A stretch of 64,000 bases of DNA from Eonycteris spelaea (taxonomy: Eukaryota > Chordata > Mammalia > Chiroptera > Pteropodidae), in the NCBI GenBank assembly GCA_003508835.1, contig PUFA01000682.1:1-64000 (forward strand), read 5' to 3'. A program made the translations under genes and the position numbers. Below the pieces are notes generated by a model. That model had not been told where the DNA came from, searched no databases, and saw nothing but the letters and a program-made list of their open reading frames with translations. Positions 8,934-22,139 of the stretch are shown piece after piece. The stretch's first letter is position 1. The number at the start of each line of letters is the position of its first letter.

Positions 8934-10921
8934 CCCGTGGGGTGGGATGCAAAAATCGACATCGGCGTGGTTGTTCAAAACATGGCCATTCCCCGGACCC
9001 TACAAGAGAGGTCTCTCTAAGGGACTCTCAAACTCGGTGGCATCGCCCCCCCTCCCACCCCCCGCCGTCCCCATCACTGGAGTGAACCTGCCTTCCTCCC
9101 ACAGACACAGCGTTTATTGCAGACTGAGGAGACTGCAATACCCCAGGCCCCTCTCACACAGAGTAGATGCAAGAGAGACTCTCCGTCACTGCCCACCCAG
9201 CAGCCCAGAGCTGAAAATTCATAGCCCTGTGTCCCAGGGTGCGGCCTGTAGGCCCCGTGGGGAGGTGTGTGAGGCCTCTGAGCGAAGAGGAGCTCTGACC
9301 TGAAAGTAGTTCTGGAGTCCTCTTAGCTGGTTGGGTCCTTGTCCTGGGCTATGATCGGTAGTTGCGGGTGACGTCTACGGGGAAGGTTTCTGAAACGTTT
9401 GTGGGTATGTGTCCCAGGGCGCAAGTCTCTCAACTCTATGGAGGAGCCCTTTTTGTCTAGAGGGTCGGGTCTCTGAACCGTTGGTGTATTCCAGGATGTT
9501 CCTGAGAGGAAGCGGGTTGGACCTGCTTCCTCTCAGTGCTCTCACTAGGTGTGCTGTTTCACCTCTCCGGGGATTTCTCCCATCAATGCCTTGGTGCCTC
9601 GGAGATGAAATCTTAGCATCCCCATCCTCAGGGAGGACAAGTCCTCAGTCCCGCACAGCTCCAAGGAGCCCAAACTCAGAATACTGATAAGAACGGTATC
9701 TGATGACATCAGCCCCACCTTTGTATGGGGCACGGTGACAACCTTATGTGTACATATTAACTCAGGAAATCTTCCTGAATCCCTGAGAGGAGGTCACCAT
9801 TCGTAGATGAGACGCCTGGAGCTCGGTGAGGATGGAAGACCTCAGCTCCTGAGGAGGAAGGAACTGGAAACCACTTGGGCCCCTCGGAGGAGGCAGGGGA
9901 AGCCTCAGCACAGCCCAGGCCAGGTTGGGGGGGGTGGTGACAAGGGAGGGGGAGGGGCGTGCTTTGCCCAAGGACCCCAGGACCTTGCACCTCACGCATT
10001 GCCAAGATGTCACTGGTCTCTCACTCACAGGACAGGCTTGGGTCTCGATGTACAGAATGTCATCCTCACACTACCTATGGAGTTGGTGGTGGAAGGTAAA
10101 GTAGTGAGCATCCACGCGGGTGGGGAAATACCTCAGATTCATGAGCATGCCCAAGGCGCCACTGCAAATGTAGAGATCCCTGCCTCCTGTTCCCCCTTTA
10201 ACGCATTGTTTTGGCACTGAGATCAGCAGGAGGGCAGTCAAGGGCCTGAGGAGGTGCGCGGGCCCCTGTGTGCAGCACGATCTTCGTTATAACCGGAACA
10301 TGTCCTTGTCCAAATGGGCAGAGGGTCCTGATGTGTGTCAAGACAGTGTAGCTGAGGCCCAGGCCCCAGGCATCCGAGTCGTCTCCTAGACACACTCGCT
10401 GGGGAGAGGTGTCCTTCCCGTGCAGCGACAGGCACCTCACCCAGTAGCAGGGCTGGGGGCCCAGAGGTAGGAGCGAATCGAGGGGGGGACCCTGTTCTGC
10501 CAGAAATAGTCGCTCTGTGCCTGACTCTCTAACGCCCTCTCTTTCTTTCTCTCTGTCTTCTCTGTGCCCGTTACTCGGTCCCTCTCCCACGCCAGCCTTG
10601 GTATGCCCTCGCTTGTGCCGTGAGGGCCCTGGCTTCACCTCTCCTGAGGGTATCATCCTTTCATGTGTATACGTGTGGGGAGCAGTTGCGGGAGTTCCCC
10701 CCTGAGTGCACAGGATTGTCCGGGGAAGTCACGTTCTGTTGCGGAGGGGATGGGGAAGGGGTTCTTCCTTGGGGCAAAATGGGAGCAACTCCGCTTACAT
10801 TGGGCGACCCGGGCTCTGGCCTCCTAGAGAGGCACGGGCCTTCTCTGCTAAACACCCTCAGATGGCTAACTCAGAGTAAGGCAAAGGCCCCTACCCCACC
10901 CCTAATGGCCCAGAAGGCCCT

Positions 10922-11372
10922 ACGGGTCCTGGTCCCCGCTTCTTCTCCGACTACCTCTTATCCTACCACTCCTGTTATCATGCTTTGCCAGCCACGCCAC
11001 CCGCCACACTGCTCCCCGTACGCGCTAGCCTGCGTTCCACTCTGGCACGTTTCCACTGACCCTTACCTCTTTCTGGGACGATTTTCTCCCACGTGTTCAT
11101 CTCTTCTAGGTTTCAGCTCAAATATCACCACCTTAGACTTTCCTCTACCACTGTTTCTAGGAATGCTCCTCACGTTATGTCATTGTTCCAATTTAATTTC
11201 AATCACAGCAATGTCCAACACCTGACAAATGCCTTACGTTTTGGGGCCGTATGATCCTAATAGAGTGTAAGCGCCATGAGGGCACCTTTCCTCCCCACCC
11301 CCCCCCATTCCCACGGTCGTGTTCCCAACTCGTTTTCTAGCGGCTGACAAATCATCTGGTGAGACCGAACGC
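10922..11372 (+). mobile_element. L2 LINE 3' fragment (unit 2)
   Basis: Copy of the unit 1 L2 fragment, with no notable change seen. Confidence 0.8.
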
Positions 11373-12399
11373 GATAATGGAATAACAGGGAAACAGGGAA
11401 CCGGCACGGCTAAGAGACTCCTTTAAAATGGAGTCGGAGGCTGTCGGGGAAGTGGGGCCTATGTACCTCCTGAGCCTCAGTTCTCAGGGCTGCCATCGAG
11501 TTGTCACCCTGATGCTAAACGCAGCTCAAGGCTGAGTCCTGAAGGAATCTGGAGCAACCACTGCCGTGTGGATACGTATGAACTTGACCTCCCTCTCCCG
11601 TTGTGTCTGCCTTCCTCGTTTGCATGTTGAAGCTGACCGATCCCCGCTAACCTAGCCGGCAATCCTTCATTTGTGTAAGAGAATTACACTTTTTGCTTAT
11701 TGCCTTTCTAAACCCTGCCTTTCTTTTTTTTTCTCTCCGGGGAACAGTGTGGGTTGCTAACCTGGATCTGCAGTCTTCCGGGTGGCAATTCTTTTTGCTC
11801 AAATAAATGTTTTCTGTTCTCTATGAAGCCTGAAAGTCTTCTCTGGGAAACACATGCATGAAAGCGTGAATAAGTAAGTGCGGAGTTGTGGCGAGAGGCA
11901 TAGCTTGACAGGCCGAGCATCCCCCTAGGGAACATGTTCAGGGGTGACAGGGTTGTGACAAAGCCCGTGGTCTTCATCTCACCTCCTCAGTGTCCTTGGG
12001 GCCCCTGGGAGATGGCCCCTTCCCTAACATGACCAATGATCCTGCCGTCTCTCTCACCTACTCCTCCTGACGGTCAAGGACTGAGACCTGCCCCACACCA
12101 GTCCTTCTGACCCCAGTCGGGAGCCCTTGGGGCGTGTGGCTGGGTATCCCCACTAGACCGGCTCTGCATTACCCAGGGAGACACAAGACAGCACTTCGCT
12201 CAACCCAGCAAACGCTCGCAACAAACACTCCCTGTTATCATACTGGCCACTGCAGGGAGGTGAATTTCAGCTTAGGAGACCTTTTCCAGAATCCAAGACT
12301 GCAGCGAACTTGGGATTTGTATTTTTATGCTGACTTTGCCCTCCCACCCTTTACGGACCGGCCTGGTAAAAGGTCCACGGCTTATCTCTAAGGACAAGC

Positions 12400-13251
12400 T
12401 AGTCCACGATCGCACCACCAAGGGGCGCGCGAGAGGCAACAGCTGTGTCCTGGGACGTACCACCCAGGCGCTCGGAGGTAGGATCGTCCTCTCCAGGAAG
12501 TAAGTTGCGCGGGCGGGGGGGGGGGGTGCGGGAGAATCCATTTGAAAATGATCCATTTTGCTTCTGCCGACACTGAGGGGACGCCGCGCCCATGCGGACT
12601 CGGCGCTCTCAATTCTCCTGTCGCACTGGAGCCCGAGCGGACACGGGTTTTGAGGCCGCGGCCCTGAAGTAAACATCACTCCACCCCTCCTCATCAACAT
12701 GGTCTGACCCAGCTGGGTCGGCCGCGGCGGCTGAGATTGGTTCCGGGAGGTGAGGGGCGGGGTCATGGCCAGTGCTGGGCGGTGACTGGCCACGGCCAGA
12801 CTGACGGCTTAAGCCCTTCCCGGGCGCAGTGTGCCTCTGACCGGATGCTCAATGGTGGCCTCGCTCTACGCCGGTCCAGCCCTATTGGCCGTGTGTGTGG
12901 GACGGCGCGACGATTGCCGGCGTGTGTGCGTGCGTGCGTGTGCGCGCGCGTGTTTTCATAGCGTCAAATCGTTCTGCGAGTTGGGCTGCGCACCGACTGA
13001 CTGTCCCGATGGGGCTGAGGGTGCCGCCCGGGCGGGTGGCCGGTGGCGGGTGGCGAGGTTCAGCGCGATCGCTGGCTGGTAGCCAGGGTCGGACGCTGGA
13101 TGCGCGGGTGACGGCGCTGTCTTCACGTGCGCGCCTTCGGTCTCGTTCAGCCCGAACTCAGTCACCAGCCACCAGCCGAGCGGGGCGCGTTGGGCACGGC
13201 ACCGTCCATCCGACAGATGCATGCAGTTAAGGTTCAGGGACGGGTCTCAGC
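12400..13251. promoter_or_regulatory. CpG-rich promoter-like core (unit 2)
   Basis: Copy of the unit 1 core with all boxes kept. The CG/TG tract is at 12921-12952. One extra G lies near 13090. Confidence 0.55.
12415..12428 (+). promoter_or_regulatory. CTCF-like binding motif (unit 2)
   Basis: Identical to the unit 1 motif and in the same orientation. Confidence 0.7.
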
Positions 13252-14982
13252 TGGTTTGGTGTCCCTGCCTAAGAAGTAACGTGTCAGGCCACTTGGGGAT
13301 GTGTGTCGCTAGGTGTGGCATCACAGCTGCTGTTTGTGTACCTCGACGTCTGTGAGTCTTTGGGGGCCTTGCGCGTGCGTGGGATATTTTGTGTGAGTGG
13401 ATTTTGTGCGCCTGATCTAAGGTCTCTTCGGGTTTGTGTGCCTGTGGACCCGGCTGTGCCTTTTCTGAGCTTTGGGCGGTGTGTCCGTGGGTGTGAGATC
13501 TCCGAGTCGGTGTCCCCACCCCAGGGTATGAAGTCTCTGCGCAGTTTGTGTTTCTGGGTCCCAGGTTGTCGCTGAGCGGCGTGGGGGTGTGTGAGGCTTT
13601 ATTTCAAGGTAGAAAGCATCCCAGCTCGTTCGGGTTGTCTTCCAAGTTATGATGTAGATGCCTTCACTTTTCCTTTCGTAGCTGTACAGTTCCACTTGGA
13701 AGTCAAGGTTGGTGCCACCTAAGTGGACGTTATGGGCTCCGGTCATGGTGACGGTTTCCCTTTCAATTACCTGGAAACCAAGAACGAGGCCCTATGGAGG
13801 GACCCTTCTGTGGGTAGCGCAGAAAGAAAGCTCTCTGAAGCTCGTCGTATTCGTTAATGTCATGGCAATGTGTACTTGAGAGTTGATGAGAGTAGATCTG
13901 AAGCATTTCACCCCCCAAAATATTAACCGTGAGTGTGTGCTGATGGAGCTGTTAATCACTGATGTGTCTCGGGGAATCATTTCTGAATATACAGACATCG
14001 GATCACCGTGTTTTATGCTTTAAGTATATGTAATTAAATTGATCAATTATTCCTCAAAAATACTTTCAAAAGCACTTAGTTCAGGAACCAAATGTTTGAC
14101 TTCTTTATGTGCTGTCGTCTTTCTTTCTCTTCTCTCGCCCGCCCTCCTTATTATTTCTTCTATTCTTTTATTTTTGTTTTTTTCGATTTTTCCCAAGCTG
14201 GAAGGCGTGTCATATATGTGCTTCGCATCTGAGTATCAGAAATGAGGGCGATGACTGAAAAGTAGTGGCCGTAGTATTTATTGTGCAAACTGTAACACTT
14301 CCGAGCGTGTGAAAGGCATTGTCGTGATTACACTGGGACCAAAGCCGAGGTGGAATCACCTGGATGGATACCTTACTTAGACTTTCACTTAAAGACTTCA
14401 GTAGCCCCAGGGAACATTTTTGCATTTCTGCCCCATAGGGGGAAATAACAAATGTCGCAGTGGCCCTTCTATTTACTTCAGGGCAGCAGTACCAAATGCC
14501 ACTTTTCTGTTTTAGCTCTCTTCTGTTCAGAAGATTATTTCAAGTCAAAGCATTTCAATGATACTGTGTTTTAAATTTCTTTTGTTCCTTAGGCGTTTGG
14601 GGGTGTTGCTTGGATTTTTAGTGAAAGCATACACTTTTAGTGAAAGCATATTTGCTTTTATTTCACGCTTCCTTTTACCAGGGTGAGTTCATTTCATGTG
14701 TTTTGCACGCGCGGGCGCACTCTTTTTGTTTCCTTGTAGCAAGAGAAAGAGTGGTGTGTTTAAGAAAAATGTTGGTAAAATATATGCCTGGAAGTCTGTC
14801 TCATAAAACCCAAAGTGTAGTGTCCTTTGTATCCCTTTAATGGCATCCAAACCACATGCTGCTAAGCCGTTTTACCACCCTGGTGTGTTTATCCCGCAAG
14901 GGAAGGGCAACCACAGGACTAAAGGAAGAGGAGTCGAACTCGAACCCATGCAGACTGTCGTGTGGGATATTTGCCCTTAAGA

Positions 14983-15244
14983 TTCTCTCAATAAAGTTTT
15001 ATGGCTTTCGACAAAGAGTCTTGCCAATCCTTTGTTACATTTATGCACAAGTGTTTGATCCTGTTGAAAAGCATCTCACTTTTGGACATTGTCTACGCGG
15101 ATCGAGCTGGTATATCCAGATGTGTCTGTCCATTGATATTCTCTCCAGTAAACTTTCTAAATCTGCGTATTAATTCCAAAACGTGATGGCTAGATCCTTT
15201 TTCATTGTCAAAACGCACAATCCCATCCTTTTCGAATAGTAACA

Positions 15245-15278
<34 letters not shown>

Positions 15279-15638
15279 CCCCCCCCCCTTTGGCCCTTTT
15301 CAACATTATGCCCCCTTTTCCTTTTCCCTGTTTACACCATTGGAGAGAACCGCCCGGTACCGTGTTCAGAGAACTGGTAAGAGGGGACCATCCTTGTCTT
15401 ATTCCTGATAGGAAACGGAAAATTGTCACCATGTCACCATGTTTGCTGTGAAGTAACGGGAAGTCCCTTAAAAATCCTAGTTGATGAAAATTCTATATCT
15501 TGGATGTATGTGGACTTCACACGCTTGTGCATTTATTCAGAGGATCACAGGGTGGTGTTCCTCCATTAATGTGTTCAGGTGGTGAATGACATAGGTGAGT
15601 TTGTATATCGAAACAAACGTCGCCTTCTTGGCCAGGGG
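14983..15638 (-). mobile_element. LINE-1 ORF2 remnant, antisense (unit 2)
   Basis: Copy of the unit 1 L1 remnant with the CTG tract at 15245-15277. Confidence 0.7.
15245..15277. repeat. CTG/CAG microsatellite, 11 GCT triplets (unit 2)
   Basis: GCT x11, then T and C10. Confidence 0.97.
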
Positions 15639-16905
15639 TCAGAGGGGGAAATTGGTCACGACGTAGCATCCTTCTGAATTATCGACGTCCTAACACTTTG
15701 TTTCGATTGTCTGCGTAGGATCTCACGAGGGGCGTTAGCCTAAACTTTTCTTTCACGTACCCTCTTGCTTGGACGTTGGTTCCTAGGGTATCCTAAGTTC
15801 ATGACAAGGAATTGGTATGTTAAAAGCTCTCCTTCTCGTCTCCGGAACGGAAGTCTTTGCAAGGTTGGGAGGACGTAGACTAGTCTTTCCCGTGTCCGGC
15901 TCTTTCTGGACTGCATCCCTCTCTTTAGTATTGGACCCTACTTCCAGGGCAGCTACAGAAGGGGAAGCTGCAGGGCCCCACCGCTTCAGCCTTTGTGAGG
16001 TGCCAGTCTCCACTGCAAGATACCTGCCCCGATGCTCTCACTCGGAATGCAACCCGCTCCTCCTGTTTCTCTGCTGACGTTTGTCTCCTACTAGGACAGA
16101 GCAAGGTCAAAATCATGGCTAGGTTAACCTGCTTGGGTCATTCCGATCTGTGCTACACGGACGGTCGTGTGTGGGGTGACGAAAACCTGAGTTGTGTACT
16201 TGTGACAGCAGCTCCCTTTCTCGCGTTCTTTCATCATAACAGGAAGAAGAATGACTCCCATCCTAGGGTGTGTACTGTCAATCTGTTGGCCACTTCCCTG
16301 AGCTAGGTTGCATACCTTTATAGCCAAATGTAATCGTCACCTACGACCCAGACCGGCGTGTACGCAGTTAAATCTGATGAGCACCAGACTTTGACAGCAG
16401 TAGGTATGACAGTCCTGGTGCCCCAGACCCAAGTCTGAGCCTTGGGCGACACCCTTTCTCAGGCTTTCCCAGGAATGCTTTGGTCCCATTTCGGCTGTGC
16501 CCATGGCCTCAGTTTTGAATAAACTCGGCGCTCACGGAGGAGAAATGGCTAGCTTGTGGGATGAGGAAGCGGAGGAGACCAGGCCCGCCGGGCATCGGAC
16601 CCACGGGAACACAGCTGCGGCTCTGGCAGGGACCGTGGAGGCATCCCCAGGGCCAGGTCCCTATGCACACACCAGCAGCTGCTGTGGTCGGTGGGCGGGG
16701 CACGTCACTGGGCAGTGGGGGACCAGGGATCCCAGTCTCCGCAGTGGGGTCTGCTTTTCCGTCACCGGGCCGAGGACAATTCCCAGCGAGTGGTGAGCTT
16801 AGTGCCATCGGCCAGCTAGGAGTCACCTGGCACTCGCTGCACGGGCTTCTGAGTTTTCGGGAATCCTTGTTCCGATGGGCAGTGTCCCAGACACTTTTTC
16901 CATGA

Positions 16906-17028
16906 CATCTCACTTCATCCTTACTGTGCTCCTGGACGAAGACCCCGTCATCGATGAGGACCCCCGGCCCCAGCAAAGGCACGTAACCAGCTCGGGTGGT
17001 CCAGCTAGGGCAGAGCACAACCTGGCCA
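16906..17028 (-). mobile_element. MIR SINE remnant (unit 2, copy B)
   Basis: Copy of the unit 1 remnant. Confidence 0.7.
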
Positions 17029-19806
17029 GACGAAAATAATAAAAGCAAACAACAAACAAACAAACAAATAAATAAATAAAAGGCGATGGGAGAGGCAGCT
17101 GGGGCACTCCTCCTGTTCGAGCTCCCCTGTTACTCCAGGGGTCCCTTCCCTGTGCTCACAGAAACAGCCCTGCACTGTGTCTTTCCACCTCCTGACTGTA
17201 GTCTGACGTCTGATCCACCTCTCAGAAAAGCCCTTCCCCCCAGTGCGGGGGGCGGGGGGCACCACCACGGACTCCCCGTTGGGTTTTGAAGCTATACCTC
17301 TATGCTGGAAATTCTCAGTTCTCACCGCACAGGGATCTTATGAGACAACCCTGTGTGGAGGCAGGAGCAAAGGACCGCCCCGCACAATATTCCGGGCTTA
17401 CAGGGAGCGGGGGTGGGGCTGGGGGTGGGGGGACCGACATGAGGGGATCTGCTCAGGCCAGGCTGAGGGCTGGGGGAGAGGCAGCCAGTGGGACTAACAG
17501 GGTGTAAGTGCACTGTGGTGAGTAGAGCTGGGGGAGGGGGTCTCATGGGCCCCTGGGATGAAAGGGGTGGTCTGGCGCCCAGGGGGCTAAGTGGGTAGAT
17601 TTGGGGAGAGGGAGAGTGGCAGCATCCAGCAGGAGAGGGGGTTTGCGGAATGGATGCGGATGTTCACAGCGATTTCATGGGTGTTGCCATAAGCGCTGTG
17701 ATGGCAGAGCTCTTTCGGCTCTTCAGAGTCCAGGACCAGACAGTGTGTGCTGAGAGATGGCAGAGGTGACAGGTTCCAGGGCCCGACTCCTATGGATCTG
17801 GGGTTTATCCTCAGTGCCCGTGGGGTGGGATGCAAAAATCGACATCGGCGTGGTTGTTCAAAACATGGCCATTCCCCGGACCCTACAAGAGAGGTCTCTC
17901 TAAGGGACTCTCAAACTCGGTGGCATCGCCCCCCCTCCCACCCCCGCCCCGTCCCCATCACTGGAGTGAACCTGCCTTCCTCCCACAGACACAGCGTTTA
18001 TTGCAGACTGAGGAGACTGCAATACCCCAGGCCCCTCTCACACAGAGTAGATGCAAGAGAGACTCTCCGTCACTGCCCACCCAGCAGCCCAGAGCTGAAA
18101 ATTCATAGCCCTGTGTCCCAGGGTGCGGCCTGTAGGCCCCGTGGGGAGGTGTGTGAGGCCTCTGAGCGAAGAGGAGCTCTGACCTGAAAGTAGTTCTGGA
18201 GTCCTCTTAGCTGGTTGGGTCCTTGTCCTGGGCTATGATCGGTAGTTGCGGGTGACGTCTACGGGGAAGGTTTCTGAAACGTTTGTGGGTATGTGTCCCA
18301 GGGCGCGAAGTCTCTCAACTCTATGGAGGAGCCCTTTTTGTCTAGAGGGTCGGGTCTCTGAACCGTTGGTGTATTCCAGGATGTTCCTGAGAGGAAGCGG
18401 GTTGGACCTGCTTCCTCTCAGTGCTCTCACTAGGTGTGCTGTTTCACCTCTCCGGGGATTTCTCCCATCAATGCCTTGGTGCCTCGGAGATGAAATCTTA
18501 GCATCCCCATCCTCAGGGAGGACAAGTCCTCAGTCCCGCACAGCTCCAAGGAGCCCAAACTCAGAATACTGATAAGAACGGTATCTGATGACATCAGCCC
18601 CACCTTTGTATGGGGCACGGTGACAACCTTATGTGTACATATTAACTCAGGAAATCTTCCTGAATCCCTGAGAGGAGGTCACCATTCGTAGATGAGACGC
18701 CTGGAGCTCGGTGAGGATGGAAGACCTCAGCTCCTGAGGAGGAAGGAACTGGAAACCACTTGGGCCCCTCGGAGGAGGCAGGGGAAGCCTCAGCACAGCC
18801 CAGGCCAGGTTGGGGGGGGTGGTGACAAGGGAGGGGGAGGGGCGTGCTTTGCCCAAGGACCCCAGGACCTTGCACCTCACGCATTGCCAAGATGTCACTG
18901 GTCTCTCACTCACAGGACAGGCTTGGGTCTCGATGTACAGAATGTCATCCTCACACTACCTATGGAGTTGGTGGTGGAAGGTAAAGTAGTGAGCATCCAC
19001 GCGGGTGGGGAAATACCTCAGATTCATGAGCATGCCCAAGGCGCCACTGCAAATGTAGAGATCCCTGCCTCCTGTTCCCCCTTTAACGCATTGTTTTGGC
19101 ACTGAGATCAGCAGGAGGGCAGTCAAGGGCCTGAGGAGGTGCGCGGGCCCCTGTGTGCAGCACGATCTTCGTTATAACCGGAACATGTCCTTGTCCAAAT
19201 GGGCAGAGGGTCCTGATGTGTGTCAAGACAGTGTAGCTGAGGCCCAGGCCCCAGGCATCCGAGTCGTCTCCTAGACACACTCGCTGGGGAGAGGTGTCCT
19301 TCCCGTGCAGCGACAGGCACCTCACCCAGTAGCAGGGCTGGGGGCCCAGAGGTAGGAGCGAATCGAGGGGGGGACCCTGTTCTGCCAGAAATAGTCGCTC
19401 TGTGCCTGACTCTCTAACGCCCTCTCTTTCTTTCTCTCTGTCTTCTCTGTGCCCGTTACTCGGTCCCTCTCCCACGCCAGCCTTGGTATGCCCTCGCTTG
19501 TGCCGTGAGGGCCCTGGCTTCACCTCTCCTGAGGGTATCATCCTTTCATGTGTATACGTGTGGGGAGCAGTTGCGGGAGTTCCCCCCTGAGTGCACAGGA
19601 TTGTCCGGGGAAGTCACGTTCTGTTGCGGAGGGGATGGGGAAGGGGTTCTTCCTTGGGGCAAAATGGGAGCAACTCCGCTTACATTGGGCGACCCGGGCT
19701 CTGGCCTCCTAGAGAGGCACGGGCCTTCTCTGCTAAACACCCTCAGATGGCTAACTCAGAGTAAGGCAAAGGCCCCTACCCCACCCCTAATGGCCCAGAA
19801 GGCCCT

Positions 19807-20258
19807 ACGGGTCCTGGTCCCCGCTTCTTCTCCGACTACCTCTTATCCTACCACTCCTGTTATCATGCTTTGCCAGCCACGCCACCCGCCACACTGCTCC
19901 CCGTACGCGCTAGCCTGCGTTCCACTCTGGCACGTTTCCACTGACCCTTACCTCTTTCTGGGACGATTTTCTCCCACGTGTTCATCTCTTCTAGGTTTCA
20001 GCTCAAATATCACCACCTTAGACTTTCCTCTACCACTGTTTCTAGGAATGCTCCTCACGTTATGTCATTGTTCCAATTTAATTTCAATCACAGCAATGTC
20101 CAACACCTGACAAATGCCTTACGTTTTGGGGCCGTATGATCCTAATAGAGTGTAAGCGCCATGAGGGCACCTTTCCTCCCCACCCCCCCCCTATTCCCAC
20201 GGTCGTGTTCCCAACTCGTTTTCTAGCGGCTGACAAATCATCTGGTGAGACCGAACGC
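19807..20258 (+). mobile_element. L2 LINE 3' fragment (unit 3)
   Basis: Copy of the unit 1 L2 fragment. The C run near 20180 differs and is followed by CTATTCCC instead of CATTCCC. Confidence 0.8.
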
Positions 20259-21287
20259 GATAATGGAATAACAGGGAAACAGGGAACCGGCACGGCTAAG
20301 AGACTCCTTTAAAATGGAGTCGGAGGCTGTCGGGGAAGTGGGGCCTATGTACCTCCTGAGCCTCAGTTCTCAGGGCTGCCATCGAGTTGTCACCCTGATG
20401 CTAAACGCAGCTCAAGGCTGAGTCCTGAAGGAATCTGGAGCAACCACTGCCGTGTGGATACGTATGAACTTGACCTCCCTCTCCCGTTGTGTCTGCCTTC
20501 CTCGTTTGCATGTTGAAGCTGACCGATCCCCGCTAACCTAGCCGGCAATCCTTCATTTGTGTAAGAGAATTACACTTTTTGCTTATTGCCTTTCTAAACC
20601 CTGCCTTTCTTTTTTTTTCTCTCCGGGGAACAGTGTGGGTTGCTAACCTGGATCTGCAGTCTTCCGGGTGGCAATTCTTTTTGCTCAAATAAATGTTTTC
20701 TGTTCTCTATGAAGCCTGAAAGTCTTCTCTGGGAAACACATGCATGAAAGCGTGAATAAGTAAGTGCGGAGTTGTGGCGAGAGGCATAGCTTGACAGGCC
20801 GAGCATCCCCCTAGGGAACATGTTCAGGGGTGACAGGGTTGTGACAAAGCCCGTGGTCTTCATCTCACCTCCTCAGTGTCCTTGGGGCCCCTGGGAGATG
20901 GCCCCTTCCCTAACATGACCAATGATCCTGCCGTCTCTCTCACCTACTCCTCCTGACGGTCAAGGACTGAGACCTGCCCCACACCAGTCCTTCTGACCCC
21001 AGTCGGGAGCCCTTGGGGCGTGTGGCTGGGTATCCCCACTAGACCGGCTCTGCATTACCCAGGGAGACACAAGACAGCACTTCGCTCAACCCACAGCAAA
21101 CGCTCGCAACAAACACTCCCTGTTATCATACTGGCCACTGCAGGGAGGTGAATTTCAGCTTAGGAGACCTTTTCCAGAATCCAAGACTGCAGCGAACTTG
21201 GGATTTGTATTTTTATGCTGACTTTGCCCTCCCACCCTTTACGGACCGGCCTGGTAAAAGGTCCACGGCTTATCTCTAAGGACAAGC

Positions 21288-22139
21288 TAGTCCACGATCG
21301 CACCACCAAGGGGCGCGCGAGAGGCAACAGCTGTGTCCTGGGACGTACCACCCAGGCGCTCGGAGGTAGGATCGTCCTCTCCAGGAAGTAAGTTGCGCGG
21401 GCGGGGGGGGGGTGGTGCGGGAGAATCCATTTGAAAATGATCCATTTTGCTTCTGCCGACACTGAGGGGACGCCGCGCCCATGCGGACTCGGCGCTCTCA
21501 ATTCTCCTGTCGCACTGGAGCCCGAGCGGACACGGGTTTTGAGGCCGCGGCCCTGAAGTAAACATCACTCCACCCCTCCTCATCAACATGGTCTGACCCA
21601 GCTGGGTCGGCCGCGGCGGCTGAGATTGGTTCCGGGAGGTGAGGGGCGGGGTCATGGCCAGTGCTGGGCGGTGACTGGCCACGGCCAGACTGACGGCTTA
21701 AGCCCTTCCCGGGCGCAGTGTGCCTCTGACCGGATGCTCAATGGTGGCCTCGCTCTACGCCGGTCCAGCCCTATTGGCCGTGTGTGTGGGACGGCGCGAC
21801 GATTGCCGGCGTGTGTGCGTGCGTGCGTGTGCGCGCGCGTGTTTTCATAGCGTCAAATCGTTCTGCGAGTTGGGCTGCGCACCGACTGACTGTCCCGATG
21901 GGGCTGAGGGTGCCGCCCGGGCGGGTGGCCGGTGGCGGGTGGCGAGGTTCAGCGCGATCGCTGGCTGGTAGCCAGGGTCGACGCTGGATGCGCGGGTGAC
22001 GGCGCTGTCTTCACGTGCGCGCCTTCGGTCTCGTTCAGCCCGAACTCAGTCACCAGCCACCAGCCGAGCGGGGCGCGTTGGGCACGGCACCGTCCATCCG
22101 ACAGATGCATGCAGTTAAGGTTCAGGGACGGGTCTCAGC
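21288..22139. promoter_or_regulatory. CpG-rich promoter-like core (unit 3)
   Basis: Copy of the unit 1 core with all boxes kept. The CG/TG tract is at 21810-21841. Confidence 0.55.
21303..21316 (+). promoter_or_regulatory. CTCF-like binding motif (unit 3)
   Basis: Identical to the unit 1 motif and in the same orientation. Confidence 0.7.

Larger units (their letters stand above)
8934..17816. repeat. Macrosatellite unit 2 (8883 bp)
   Basis: Second head-to-tail copy with the same order of elements as unit 1. Distinguishing changes include loss of the 56-bp block, a 2-bp loss in the CCCACAGC string near 12207, a one-base deletion in GGGCGCGAAG near 9421 (shared with unit 6), a G12 run replacing G9-T-GG next to the CTCF-like motif (about 12516-12527), and a private insertion and substitution in the pyrimidine tract near 14134-14152. 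It also has an extra AAC break in the AAAC repeat near 17050. Confidence 0.97.

Noticed and set aside
15995..16306. 103-codon frame kept unchanged in units 2-5 and nearly so in unit 6
   Set aside because: Units are almost identical so conservation is uninformative, unit 1 breaks it through a 56-bp indel, and no domain is visible.
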